A stretch of DNA of 64,000 nt, taken from NCBI GenBank assembly GCA_036488085.1, contig DASXHZ010000092.1, positions 1-64,000 of the forward strand. Direction: 5' to 3'. Shown in pieces: positions 49,476 to 57,997 of this stretch. The stretch is from DASXHZ01 sp036488085 (GTDB lineage Bacteria > Acidobacteriota > Thermoanaerobaculia > Gp7-AA8). Numbering within the stretch: position 1 is the stretch's first letter; every line of letters starts with the position of its first letter. The position numbers and the translations under genes are program-made. The notes under the pieces are model-generated. The model did not search any database. It saw only the letters and a program-made list of their open reading frames with translations, and was not told the DNA's origin.

Positions 49476-51044
49476 ATGATCTCCCGGCGCGACCTTCTCA
49501 CGGCATTCCTTGGTGCCCCCTTCGCCGCCATCGCCTGCCGGAAACCGGTGCGGCGCGCGCTGCCGCCGGGCGAGATCGTCGGAGCGTCGGATCAGGTGGG
49601 GCATCGTCTGCTTCATCCGGACCCTCGTGGGCCGCATCCTCAAACGTGGACCAGCCGTGACGTGGTGATCGTCGGCGCGGGCATATCGGGACTCGCGGCC
49701 GGTTGGCGACTCTCGCACGCCGGTTTTGACGACTACGACATCTTCGAGCTCGAATCGGCCGCCGGCGGCACGTCGCGTTCGGGGGAGAACGCCACGAGCG
49801 CTTATCCCTGGGGCGCCCACTACGTCCCGGCGCCGCTTCCCGAGAACCGGGTCCTGATTCGGCTTCTCGGCGAGATGGGCCTCATGGACGGCAACGAAGT
49901 CGCGGAGCAGTACCTCTGCCGCGATCCGGAGGAACGGGTCTTCTATCGCGGGAGCTGGTACGAAGGGCTGTATCTCGCTGCCGGCGCGACGCACGACGAC
50001 ATCCGCCAGCTTCGGGAGTTCGAACGCGAGATCGATCGATGCGTCGTCATGCGCGCGTTCGCGATTCCAACAGCCCTCGGATCGCAGGATGCCGAGGTGC
50101 TCGCGCTCGACAGGATGTCGGCGGCGCAGTGGCTCGACTCGCACCGGTGGACATCCCCTCGGCTTCGCTGGCTCGTGGAGTATGGCTGCCGCGATGACTA
50201 CGGCGCGACGCTGGCTGACACGAGTGCGTGGGCGGCGGTCTTCTACTTCGCGTCACGTGTTCCGGCGCCTGGGAAACCCTCGCAGCCGCTGGTCACCTGG
50301 CCCGAGGGGAATGGGCGGTTCGTGCGTCATCTCGCGAATCGGAACGTCGATACGGGATGGCTCGTGACTTCGCTCATTCCTGGCGGCGGCGGCATCGACG
50401 TCGTCGCGCTTTCGCGCGATGGAACATATGTCCGCGGCATCCATGCGAAGCAGGTCATCTTCGCGGCGCCGCAGTTCATCGCCGCGCGCGTGATCCGCGA
50501 CTACCGCGACGTACGCGACTTCGTGTACGGCTCATGGCTCGTCGCAAACCTCACGGTCAGCAAGCATCCCGAATCGCACGGCTTCCCGATCTGCTGGGAC
50601 AATGTGCTGTACGAGAGCCCGTCCCTCGGGTATGTCGTCGCGACGCACCAGAGCGGTCGCGAGTCGGGGCCGACAGTGCTGACGTATTACTACGCGTTCA
50701 CCGATCACGATCCGCACACCGCGCGCGTGCGCTTGTATGAGGAATGGACGCAACGGCACTGGGCCGAGGTCGTCCTCTCCGACTTGTCGCGCGCCCATCC
50801 CGACATTCGCGACATCACGCAACGTCTCGACGTGATGCGATGGGGCCACGCGATGGTCCGCCCGTATCCTGGCTTCATCACGAGCGCCGCACGTCGCGAA
50901 GCTGCGCAACCGTTCCGCGGCATCGAGTTCGCCAACACGGACCTCAGCGGCGTCGCGCTCTTCGAAGAGGCGCTGTACCACGGCGTCCGTGCCGCCGAGG
51001 CGGTGCTCAGGCGGAGCGGGCGGGCGGTGGAGACGTATCTGTAG
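49476..51044 (+). CDS. Tat-exported FAD-dependent amine-oxidase-like lipoprotein
   Basis: The 522-residue protein begins with a twin-arginine signal, SRRDLLTAFLGAPFAAIAC, that ends in a possible lipobox cysteine. The FAD dinucleotide motif DVVIVGAGISGLAAGWRL is near residue 62, with the downstream ESAAGGTSRSGENATSAYPW typical of amine oxidase/phytoene-desaturase-type flavoproteins. Tat export suggests it folds with FAD before crossing the membrane. In this cluster it may oxidise polyamines or polyamine-modified targets; that role is an inference. Confidence 0.82.
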   Translation: MISRRDLLTAFLGAPFAAIACRKPVRRALPPGEIVGASDQVGHRLLHPDPRGPHPQTWTSRDVVIVGAGISGLAAGWRLSHAGFDDYDIFELESAAGGTSRSGENATSAYPWGAHYVPAPLPENRVLIRLLGEMGLMDGNEVAEQYLCRDPEERVFYRGSWYEGLYLAAGATHDDIRQLREFEREIDRCVVMRAFAIPTALGSQDAEVLALDRMSAAQWLDSHRWTSPRLRWLVEYGCRDDYGATLADTSAWAAVFYFASRVPAPGKPSQPLVTWPEGNGRFVRHLANRNVDTGWLVTSLIPGGGGIDVVALSRDGTYVRGIHAKQVIFAAPQFIAARVIRDYRDVRDFVYGSWLVANLTVSKHPESHGFPICWDNVLYESPSLGYVVATHQSGRESGPTVLTYYYAFTDHDPHTARVRLYEEWTQRHWAEVVLSDLSRAHPDIRDITQRLDVMRWGHAMVRPYPGFITSAARREAAQPFRGIEFANTDLSGVALFEEALYHGVRAAEAVLRRSGRAVETYL

Positions 51045-52172
51045 CTACTTTGGCGGTGGAGGTGGGGGTGGCGGAGGTGGCGCCGACAACCCGAGCTCCG
51101 GTACGTCGCTGATCGGCGACCAGCCGGCGGCGCCGGGGCGCCAGACTTGGGTCGAGAGAGCGACCTGCCCTGACTGCACCATTCCGCGTAACACGTCGTC
51201 GGTGTACGGACCGTACGTCTTGCCATCGATCGCTACCGACCATCGCGGCGCGGCTGCGGCACTGCCGCCGGGCAGGGGGGGCGGCGGCGGCGCCGAGGCG
51301 GAGGTGTTGAAGGCCTGGCCCATCGCGTTGCCGATCGCGAGGCCGGCTCCGATGCCGGCACCCGCGCCGGCGATGCCTCCCGGATTCGAGGCGGCGAGCG
51401 GGATCGCCTCCGCGGTCTGCAGTTGCGTGTATTGACCGAGGCGATCGCCGAGGACGCCGAGCTTGGTGCGCTGGTCGATGGCGGCTTCGACTTCGTCGGG
51501 GAGGGAGATGTTCTCGATGAAGAAGCGCGACAGCTCGAGGCCGTAGCGCGTGAACTCCGGACCGATTTTCTCGATCGCGACCGTACACAGCTCGTCGTAC
51601 TTTGACGCCAGATCGAGCGCCGGGATGTTCGCCTCCGCGATGGCGTCGGAGAGTTTCGAGAGGATCGTGGAGCGGAGCTGGCCGATGATGTCGGCGGTCG
51701 TCGTGAGGCCGCGCGTGCCGACGATCTGCTCGAAGAACGACTTCGCGTCGGCGATCCGCATGGCGTACGTACCGAACGCGCGGAGCCGGATCATGCCGAA
51801 GTCGCGGTCGCGCATCATGACCGGATTCGCGGTGCCCCACTTCAGGTCGGGGTAGAGCCGGGTGTTGAAGAAATAGACGTCGGCCTTGAACGGCGACTGG
51901 AAGCCGTACTTCCAGCCGCGCAGTGCCGTCAGGATCGGAATCGTCTCGGTGGTGAGGGTGTACAGTCCCGGCCCGAAGACGTCCGCCGCTTTTCCTTCGT
52001 TGACGAAGATCGCCGCCTGGTTCTCGCGGACGGTGAGCTTTGCGCCCATCTTGATCTCGGCGTTGTAGACGGGGAAGCGATAGACCAGGGTGTCGGTGGA
52101 GTCATCGAGCCATTGGATGATCTCGATGAACTGGGTGGCTGCCTCTTTTTTCAGGTTGTCGAAGAAACTCAA
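51045..52172 (-). CDS. SPFH-domain (YdjI/virion-core-like) protein with C-terminal GYF_2 domain
   Basis: The 375-residue protein has an SPFH/band-7-like domain (about 20-260; AAIFVNEGKAADVFGPGLYT, RLRAFGTYAMRIAD). A Gly/Ala-rich and proline-rich stretch follows (ASAPPPPPLPGG), then a GYF_2 domain (about 305-360, GKTYGPYTDDVLRGMVQSGQ) and a proline tail. Similar proteins in the B. subtilis ydjFGHI operon work with PspA in membrane protection. It ends adjacent to the oxidoreductase stop and is convergent with the polyamine genes, not in the same transcript. Confidence 0.85.
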   Translation of the reverse strand: MSFFDNLKKEAATQFIEIIQWLDDSTDTLVYRFPVYNAEIKMGAKLTVRENQAAIFVNEGKAADVFGPGLYTLTTETIPILTALRGWKYGFQSPFKADVYFFNTRLYPDLKWGTANPVMMRDRDFGMIRLRAFGTYAMRIADAKSFFEQIVGTRGLTTTADIIGQLRSTILSKLSDAIAEANIPALDLASKYDELCTVAIEKIGPEFTRYGLELSRFFIENISLPDEVEAAIDQRTKLGVLGDRLGQYTQLQTAEAIPLAASNPGGIAGAGAGIGAGLAIGNAMGQAFNTSASAPPPPPLPGGSAAAAPRWSVAIDGKTYGPYTDDVLRGMVQSGQVALSTQVWRPGAAGWSPISDVPELGLSAPPPPPPPPPPK

Positions 52173-52250
52173 GGTTTCGCCTCCGGTAGAGCCAGTCTAC
52201 AACTACGGACCAGCGGACATCTTGTTGCTCGGCGGCTGTAAACTGAGCTC

Positions 52251-53300
52251 ATGCGTAACGTCCTGGTTGCCGCCCTTTTCGCCCTGCCCGCGCTTGCGCA
52301 GATGCCGCCCATCACGCCGCTGCCGACCGGCGCACCGGCGCTCACGGCAAATGCGTCCGCGACGAAGTTCACGTTCGTGGTCGCCGGCGACAACCGGCCG
52401 GCGCATCGCGGCGACCCGCTGACGCGGCCGATGCTCGACATCGTCTCGAAGCTGTCGGCGAATCCGCCGGCGTTCGTGATGTGGGACGGCGATCTGGTCT
52501 TCGGGAAGGAAGCGCTGAAGATCGGCGGCGAATACGACGAAGTCATCGACGCCCTCAAGAGGGTGCCGGTGCCGGTCTTCAATGCACCTGGCAACCACGA
52601 GCTGGTCGTGCAGACGAACATCGCTTGCGGAACGAAGTCGGATCCATGGAACGCGGAAGTGCCGGATTACAGCGGTGCGATGCCCGCGATCTATGCGAAG
52701 GACGTCGCACCGCCGTACGGCATGTTCCGGTACGGGAACGCCGCGTTCGTCGTCGTGAACACTGACGACGTGCCGGACGTCGGGCTGCCGTCCGCGTGCG
52801 ACTACAACGGCATGGTTGGCCAGGCGCAGCTCACGGCGCTGCAGACGTCGCTCGCGCAACTGCAGGCCGACAACTCGGTGGCGCACATCTTCCTCTTCAT
52901 GCACCGTCCGGTGCACTCGAACTCGCACGCGGCGATCGCGGCGAAGGGCGACTCCGCTTACGCACAGCGCCTGAAGGCGTTCCGCGACACGCTCGACACG
53001 AAGGCAAACGACAAGGTGACGTTCGTCTTCGCCTCGCACGACCATCTGCTCTACGTCTACCCCGAGCCGAAAGAGCCGAACGGCCCCTTCCACCGCAGCG
53101 TTCCCGCCACGAAGAAGCCGACGTTCATCGTCACCGGCGGCGCCGGCGCTCCGCTCGAAGGATGCAACAAGACCCCGCCGCAAGCGGGCGCGTACTACCA
53201 CTACACCACCGTTTCGGTGGACGGAGCCGATGTGACGGTGACGGTCGATCCGCTCTACGGCACGACGCCGTGCCAGGCGCCGGCCATGGTTTCGGAGTAG
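52251..53300 (+). CDS. Secreted calcineurin-like metallophosphoesterase
   Basis: The 349-residue protein has a signal peptide (RNVLVAALFALPALA). Metal-binding motifs appear in order: VVAGDNRP, MWDGD, APGNHEL, FMHRP and ASHDHLL. The substrate is unknown. Repeat family C follows at once. Confidence 0.88.
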   Translation: MRNVLVAALFALPALAQMPPITPLPTGAPALTANASATKFTFVVAGDNRPAHRGDPLTRPMLDIVSKLSANPPAFVMWDGDLVFGKEALKIGGEYDEVIDALKRVPVPVFNAPGNHELVVQTNIACGTKSDPWNAEVPDYSGAMPAIYAKDVAPPYGMFRYGNAAFVVVNTDDVPDVGLPSACDYNGMVGQAQLTALQTSLAQLQADNSVAHIFLFMHRPVHSNSHAAIAAKGDSAYAQRLKAFRDTLDTKANDKVTFVFASHDHLLYVYPEPKEPNGPFHRSVPATKKPTFIVTGGAGAPLEGCNKTPPQAGAYYHYTTVSVDGADVTVTVDPLYGTTPCQAPAMVSE

Positions 53301-53303
53301 CCG

Positions 53304-53463
53304 CCACTGCCATCTCCTTCTCCCTTCGGGAGAAGGTGCCGCGAAGCGGCGGATGGGGGGCGTGGCTCTCGCGAAAGGCGTGATCACGCTTGTCGCGAGA
53401 CGCACGCCCCTCACCCGGCGTCGCTGCGCTCCGCCACCCTCTCCCGGAGGGAGAGGGAGATGG
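53304..53463. repeat. Palindromic repeat family C, copy 2
   Basis: GAGAAGGTGCCGCGAAGCGG on the left and CGCTCCGCCACCCTCTCCCG on the right are imperfect inverse complements, flanking GGGGGGCGTGG and CGCACGCCCCTCACCC. It fills the gap between the phosphoesterase and the convergent OsmC gene and shares arms with the copy inside the glycosyltransferase gene. Confidence 0.88.
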
Positions 53464-53469
53464 GGGCGA

Positions 53470-53895
53470 TCAGTCGACGAGCACGTCGTCGATCTTGATC
53501 TCGGAGGAGAGGGTCTTCTTCACGGGGCAGCGGTTGGCGATGGCGAGGAGGTGCTCGCGCTGCTCGGGCGTGAGGTTGCCGAGGAGGCGGATCTCGACTT
53601 TGAAGCGATGGATGAAGCCGGCGTGCGCGACACAGTCGGCGCAGTCCTTGGCGTACTGGCGGTCGTGCGAGACGGTGACGTCGACGCCTTCGAGGGGGAG
53701 CTTCTCGCGCTGGGCGTAGTAGTGCAGCGTCATCGACGTGCAGCCGCCGAGCGCCGCGGCGAGGAGGTCATACGGCGTCGGACCCTGCGCGGTGCCGCCG
53801 GCGTCAACCGGTTCGTCGATTACGAAATGGTGCGGGCCAGCCTCGGCCTCGCTTCGAAATGCGCCGCGTGAACGGACGATAACCGGCATCGCCAT
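53470..53895 (-). CDS. OsmC-family protein
   Basis: The 141-residue protein has the OsmC peroxidase-type cysteines in LGGCTSMTLHYYA and NRCPVKKTLS. A third region with two extra Cys (KDCADCVAHAG) is unusual. The group reduces organic hydroperoxides. The ATG overlaps the stop of the radical SAM gene (TGATG), so the two are cotranscribed. Confidence 0.85.
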   Translation of the reverse strand: MAMPVIVRSRGAFRSEAEAGPHHFVIDEPVDAGGTAQGPTPYDLLAAALGGCTSMTLHYYAQREKLPLEGVDVTVSHDRQYAKDCADCVAHAGFIHRFKVEIRLLGNLTPEQREHLLAIANRCPVKKTLSSEIKIDDVLVD

Positions 53896-55619
53896 CAGCG
53901 TGCCGCCGCCGCGACGAATTTCTCCGCCGCCTCGGTGTGGTGAAAGAGGTCGAGCGTCTCGAGATCGTCGTCGTGCATCGTCATCGCGAGGTCCTGGTAG
54001 TCGTATCGCGCCGGGTCGCGCTTGATGCGCGTGTAGATGCGGCGCAGGCCGAAGTACATCGACAGCCAGCGCGAGAGCTTCGTCACTGTCTCGATCGCGT
54101 AGCCCGGATAGAACTTCCACGCCGGAACGATCGCGAAGCCGGGACGCCGGTCGTGCCGGTACTTCTTGCGGAAGAAGCCCGCTTCGAGCGGATGGACGCC
54201 CTCGATGTGGATCGAGCCGCCGAACCACGTCATCAGAAGAATCGCGTTGCTGGCGCTCGCCTTCATCGCCACGAGGCGGCGCAGCACCGACTCGACGTGC
54301 TCCTTCGTGTAGTACGTCTCCCACGCCATCTTGTACGCACGCTCCCAATCGTCTTTCGACATCTTCGGATGCGGCGCGCAGACGTGGTTGAGGTCGTACT
54401 TGTTCATGTCGGGATCCATCGTGACGCCCTGTTTGTGCAGCGTCTGATGGTCCTCCGATCCGGGGAGCGGCGTCAGGAAGAAGAACTCGAGGAGGTCGAC
54501 CGGGAGCTCTTTCTTGATGATCTCGATGTCGCGGCGGATCGACTCGATGTCGTCGTTGGGAAAACCGAGTATGTAGCCGGCGTAAGTGATGATGCGGGCC
54601 GACTTCCAGGCGAGCAGCATCTTCCGGTATTCAGTGATCTTGTTCTGCCGCTTCTTCGCGCCGACGAGGCTGTCGGGATTGATGTTCTCGAGTCCGATGA
54701 AGACGCGGCGGACACCGGCACGGCGGCACTTCTCGATGAAGTTCGGGATCTTGTGGCAGAGGGTGTCGACCTGGATGATGAAGTGGATCTTGATCCCCTC
54801 TTCTTCACGGAGCTGGATCAAGCGGTCGAGAATGATCTCCCAGTCGGAGTTGCGGGCGAAGTTGTCGTCGGTGACGAAGAAACTGTGGAGCCCCTGCGCG
54901 ACGTTCGCACGGACGATCGCCTCGATGTCGTCGGGCGAGCGGCGGCGCGACTTCTTTCCTTGCACGTTGATGATGGTGCAGAAGGAACACTGGAATGGAC
55001 ACCCGCGGCCGGCATCGAAGCTGGTGACGCCGCCCGCCGTGCGCCACGCGCGGAGCGCGGTGATCAGCGGGATGGGCGTCCCCTGAATCGACGGCAAGTC
55101 GGCCATGTGGTTGTACATCGGCTTCAACGCCTTGGCGTCCGCGTCGCGCAGCACTTCCTCGAGCCGTCCTTCAGCTTCACCCGCGAAGAGCGTGACGCCC
55201 ATCGCGCGCGCCTTGTGGAGGTCGGGATCATCGCCGCCGAGCATGCTGATCGTTCCGGAAACGTGGAAGCCGCCGATGGCGACGGCGATGCCGCGCTCGC
55301 GGAGGGGTTTCGCGAGGTCGAGAGCACGCGGAAACTGGTTGGATTGCACGCCGATGAGCATGACCATCCCGCTGCCGGCGTTCTCGATCAGCTTCGCGAG
55401 TTGCGCAGGATGCACGCGCGTGTTCGTCTCGTCGATCGCATGGATCTCGATCTCGACGTCGTCGCCGAGGATTTTTCGCTCCGCACAATCGCGCGCGAGA
55501 CCGTAGAGCGCGGCGAGTGAGTTCGACGGAATCGCGGAGCGGAACCATTGAATGACATAGCCGTCATCGTCGTAATGCGACGGTTTTACGAGCACCAGTG
55601 AAAATCGCCGGGCGGGCAT
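53895..55619 (-). CDS. B12-binding-type radical SAM protein
   Basis: The 574-residue protein has an N-terminal cobalamin-binding-like Rossmann region (about 60-165, GIAVAIGGFHVSGT) and then the radical SAM cluster site RGCPFQCSFCTIINVQG near residue 210. A C-terminal region of about 200 residues is family specific. Such proteins do methylations or other radical modifications; the substrate is unknown. Coupled to OsmC, which is not a common partner, so oxidative or metabolite chemistry may be involved. Start at 55619 has no clear ribosome-binding site. Confidence 0.85.
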   Translation of the reverse strand: MPARRFSLVLVKPSHYDDDGYVIQWFRSAIPSNSLAALYGLARDCAERKILGDDVEIEIHAIDETNTRVHPAQLAKLIENAGSGMVMLIGVQSNQFPRALDLAKPLRERGIAVAIGGFHVSGTISMLGGDDPDLHKARAMGVTLFAGEAEGRLEEVLRDADAKALKPMYNHMADLPSIQGTPIPLITALRAWRTAGGVTSFDAGRGCPFQCSFCTIINVQGKKSRRRSPDDIEAIVRANVAQGLHSFFVTDDNFARNSDWEIILDRLIQLREEEGIKIHFIIQVDTLCHKIPNFIEKCRRAGVRRVFIGLENINPDSLVGAKKRQNKITEYRKMLLAWKSARIITYAGYILGFPNDDIESIRRDIEIIKKELPVDLLEFFFLTPLPGSEDHQTLHKQGVTMDPDMNKYDLNHVCAPHPKMSKDDWERAYKMAWETYYTKEHVESVLRRLVAMKASASNAILLMTWFGGSIHIEGVHPLEAGFFRKKYRHDRRPGFAIVPAWKFYPGYAIETVTKLSRWLSMYFGLRRIYTRIKRDPARYDYQDLAMTMHDDDLETLDLFHHTEAAEKFVAAAAR

Positions 55620-55648
55620 GGGTTTGGGCGAATGATAACCTCACCGGC

Positions 55649-56461
55649 ATGTGCAGCTATTCGTTGGTGGCAGCTCTCGTCGTCGTGACCGGCCAGTTCA
55701 CGGCGGGCAACCGTCCGCCGATTGTGCCGAAGCATGCAGTGGCGTTCGAGACGCGCGACCAGCGCGATGCGCGGAAGCGCGCGATCGAAGTGTTCCTGTC
55801 CGAGGAGCCGGTCGACGTCGACGAGGCGATGACGTACCTCGATCCGCACCAGAACCTCATCAACCAAAAGGGGACGCAGGGGCACAACTTCATCGTGCTG
55901 TGGGTTCGTGGGAAGAACGACGTCAGCATGAACGCGACGTACTCCGCCACGATGACGCAGTTCGTCGACTTCACCGGCGGCCGTTTCAACGCCGACATCA
56001 ACACGCTGACGCCCGACACGGTCGGGGGACGCGTCTGGATGTCGAGCGCCGGGAAGACGATGAGCGGCGACTCTTACATGATCGACGTGACGTTTTCGTC
56101 GCCGATCAAGCGTCTACCGGCCGGAACGAAGCTCGCGGCCGGCGGAGGAGAACCAGGGCAAGCGTTGCAGTCGCTTTACGCCGCAATGGCGAAGAAGGAT
56201 TGGGACGGCATCCAGCACGGCGTCTCCGAGAGCACGCAGAAAAGCTTCGATGACCTCGACGACGCTCTCAGCTCCCTCGGCATCTGGTTGCCGAAAAAGG
56301 CAGGGAAGATCACAGGCGGCGAGGTGCGCGGCGATACCGCCGTCCTCGAGATGGAAGCAGAGATTTTCCAGGGCACGAAGGGGCTCTTCCTGGTGAAGAT
56401 GGTCAGGCGTGGGCCGAACTGGGTATTCGATCAGGCGACGCGCGCCGGGATGATCGACTGA
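55649..56461 (+). CDS. Hypothetical secreted protein
   Basis: The 270-residue protein starts MCSYSLVAALVVVTGQFTAG, possibly a short signal. The rest has no motif I recognise; it has a beta-rich look (FIVLWVRGKNDVSMNATYSA) and a helical segment AMAKKDWDGIQHGVSEST, as in DUF4864-type proteins. It is divergent from the radical SAM gene by 29 bp and overlaps the convergent membrane gene by 59 bp. Confidence 0.6.
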   Translation: MCSYSLVAALVVVTGQFTAGNRPPIVPKHAVAFETRDQRDARKRAIEVFLSEEPVDVDEAMTYLDPHQNLINQKGTQGHNFIVLWVRGKNDVSMNATYSATMTQFVDFTGGRFNADINTLTPDTVGGRVWMSSAGKTMSGDSYMIDVTFSSPIKRLPAGTKLAAGGGEPGQALQSLYAAMAKKDWDGIQHGVSESTQKSFDDLDDALSSLGIWLPKKAGKITGGEVRGDTAVLEMEAEIFQGTKGLFLVKMVRRGPNWVFDQATRAGMID

Positions 56462-56837
56462 GCCAGACGCGCCGCACGCACCAGACGGTCGCGACCACGA
56501 CGAGGATCGGATCGATCGCGTAGTCGAACAGGTTGCGCGAGCGGTAGAGATGGAGGTTGCACGCGACGATCACCGCCAGCGCGATGATCGCGATCTTCGG
56601 CGCGCGGCGGGCGATGAGCGCCGCGAGGACACCGAGGGCCAGCGGCGCGTACGGCGAGAAGCCGAGGCGGTACATGTTGTACGACGGGGTGCCGATCGTC
56701 GTGACGTAGAGCGCGATGCCGACAATCGCGATGGCGGGAAAGAGCAGCTCGTAATGGCGCGGGCGATGCCAGAAAAGCAGCAGCAGCGCGACGGTCGTCA
56801 CGCTCGGGAACGCGAGGATCGACCACGCGGAGACCAT
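56403..56837 (-). CDS. Hypothetical membrane protein
   Basis: The 144-residue protein has about four hydrophobic segments (SILAFPSVTTVALLLLFW, LLFPAIAIVGIALYVTTIG, PLALGVLAALIA, IAIIALAVIVAC) and a basic tail. No family recognised. The ATG overlaps the stop of the sialidase-like gene (TGATG), so it is the last gene of that operon. Confidence 0.7.
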   Translation of the reverse strand: MVSAWSILAFPSVTTVALLLLFWHRPRHYELLFPAIAIVGIALYVTTIGTPSYNMYRLGFSPYAPLALGVLAALIARRAPKIAIIALAVIVACNLHLYRSRNLFDYAIDPILVVVATVWCVRRVWLSRSSRRASPDRIPSSAHA

Positions 56838-57997
56838 CACCGCATCACCGCCAGCGTCGGGTTGGCGCGCACCCACGCCTCGTTGAACGTCAGGTGGCGA
56901 ATCCGCGTCCGCTGCCACGTGTACAGCAGATGGATGTTGCCGTCGCGCGTGCGGTAGACGTACGGATATGAGTACTCGCGGCGCACGACGTCGTTCCCGG
57001 TCGTGTCGTGTTCGATGTGGTACGGCCACGACCAATGCCGCCCGCCGTCTGCCGTTCGCGCGACGGAGAGATCGCGGCGGTCCCACGCGCTGCCGTTGTA
57101 GAAGACGAGCAGCGATTTGTCGCTGAGCAGCACTCCGGAAACCTGCGAGTCGCGGTGGACGAGCGGCGTCGGTATGACATCCGACCACTGCGCGCCGGCA
57201 TCGTGGCTTTGCGACATCGTCACGGCGTACGGCTGATGTGGTGCCGAATAGCGAAGCAGTGCGATCGCGTCGCTCGGCGACGTCGGGACGAGCCACGGCT
57301 GAAGGAGCGGGCGGAAATCGGCGATGCGCGCGATGTCGAGGACGTGCCCGTCGCTGTCGACGCGTGCGATCGCCGACCACTTGGCGTTGAGCTGGTGATA
57401 GATCGGAAGCGCGATCGTGCCGTCGTCATACGACGTCGGCGCTCCGCGCACCAACATGCCGAGGTCGAAGAGCGGGGAGCTGACGACGTGAACCGGCGCG
57501 CTCCAGTGGATCAGGTCGGGCGACTTCTCCATGCAGATCGTCCCACCCGACCACCCTCCGGCAACCACCGAGACGAAGAAGAGTTTGTAGCCGTTCCGAT
57601 CGTGGTAGAGGACCGGATTGCCGATGCTTTTCACGAAGCCGAGCGATTTCTTCGCGTGCGGCGCGCTCTCGATCGCCAGCGGGACCGACCACGCCTGCGC
57701 GTGTCGATCGTAAGTGGAGAGGTAGATCTTGACGTCCGGCATGACCTCGTCGGTGCCGCCGTACCAGGCGGCGGCGAGATTGCCGTTCGGTAGCTCGAGC
57801 ATCGTCGCGCCGTGGACGAAGTCGCCGGGGATGGGTGGGAGAAACTCGGCTTTGAAGAGAGCAGACGGGAATGTCTGCTCTCCAACGTGGAGCGCAGACA
57901 TTCCTGTCTGCGCGAACTTCGGATGCGGCTTCTGAAAGACGATCGGAGGCAGCGCCGCGATGATCAGCAGCGCGCGGAGCAGCCACGTCTTCGTCAT
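56837..57997 (-). CDS. Sialidase/BNR-type exo-hydrolase-like protein
   Basis: The 386-residue protein has a membrane-anchor or signal helix (LLRALLIIAALPPIVF). It is a six-bladed sialidase-like propeller with motifs GAPTSYDDGTIALPIY and Asp-box-like RTADGGRHWSW. It is similar to BNR_2 proteins that bind or cleave sugar chains. Residues about 28-47 (FAQTGMSALHVGEQTFPS) come from palindromic repeat family H, directly after the signal helix. ATGA overlap with the LTA-synthase-like gene. Confidence 0.8.
   Translation of the reverse strand: MTKTWLLRALLIIAALPPIVFQKPHPKFAQTGMSALHVGEQTFPSALFKAEFLPPIPGDFVHGATMLELPNGNLAAAWYGGTDEVMPDVKIYLSTYDRHAQAWSVPLAIESAPHAKKSLGFVKSIGNPVLYHDRNGYKLFFVSVVAGGWSGGTICMEKSPDLIHWSAPVHVVSSPLFDLGMLVRGAPTSYDDGTIALPIYHQLNAKWSAIARVDSDGHVLDIARIADFRPLLQPWLVPTSPSDAIALLRYSAPHQPYAVTMSQSHDAGAQWSDVIPTPLVHRDSQVSGVLLSDKSLLVFYNGSAWDRRDLSVARTADGGRHWSWPYHIEHDTTGNDVVRREYSYPYVYRTRDGNIHLLYTWQRTRIRHLTFNEAWVRANPTLAVMR
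57856..57912. repeat. Palindromic repeat family H, inside the sialidase-like gene
   Basis: GAGAGCAGACGGGAATGTCT plus GC is answered by GCAGACATTCCTGTCTGCGC. It is read in frame on the minus strand just after the signal helix. Confidence 0.88.

Noticed and set aside
53937..55520. 527-codon plus-strand frame opposite the radical SAM gene
   Set aside because: Same reason: antisense shadow of a gene with clear motifs.
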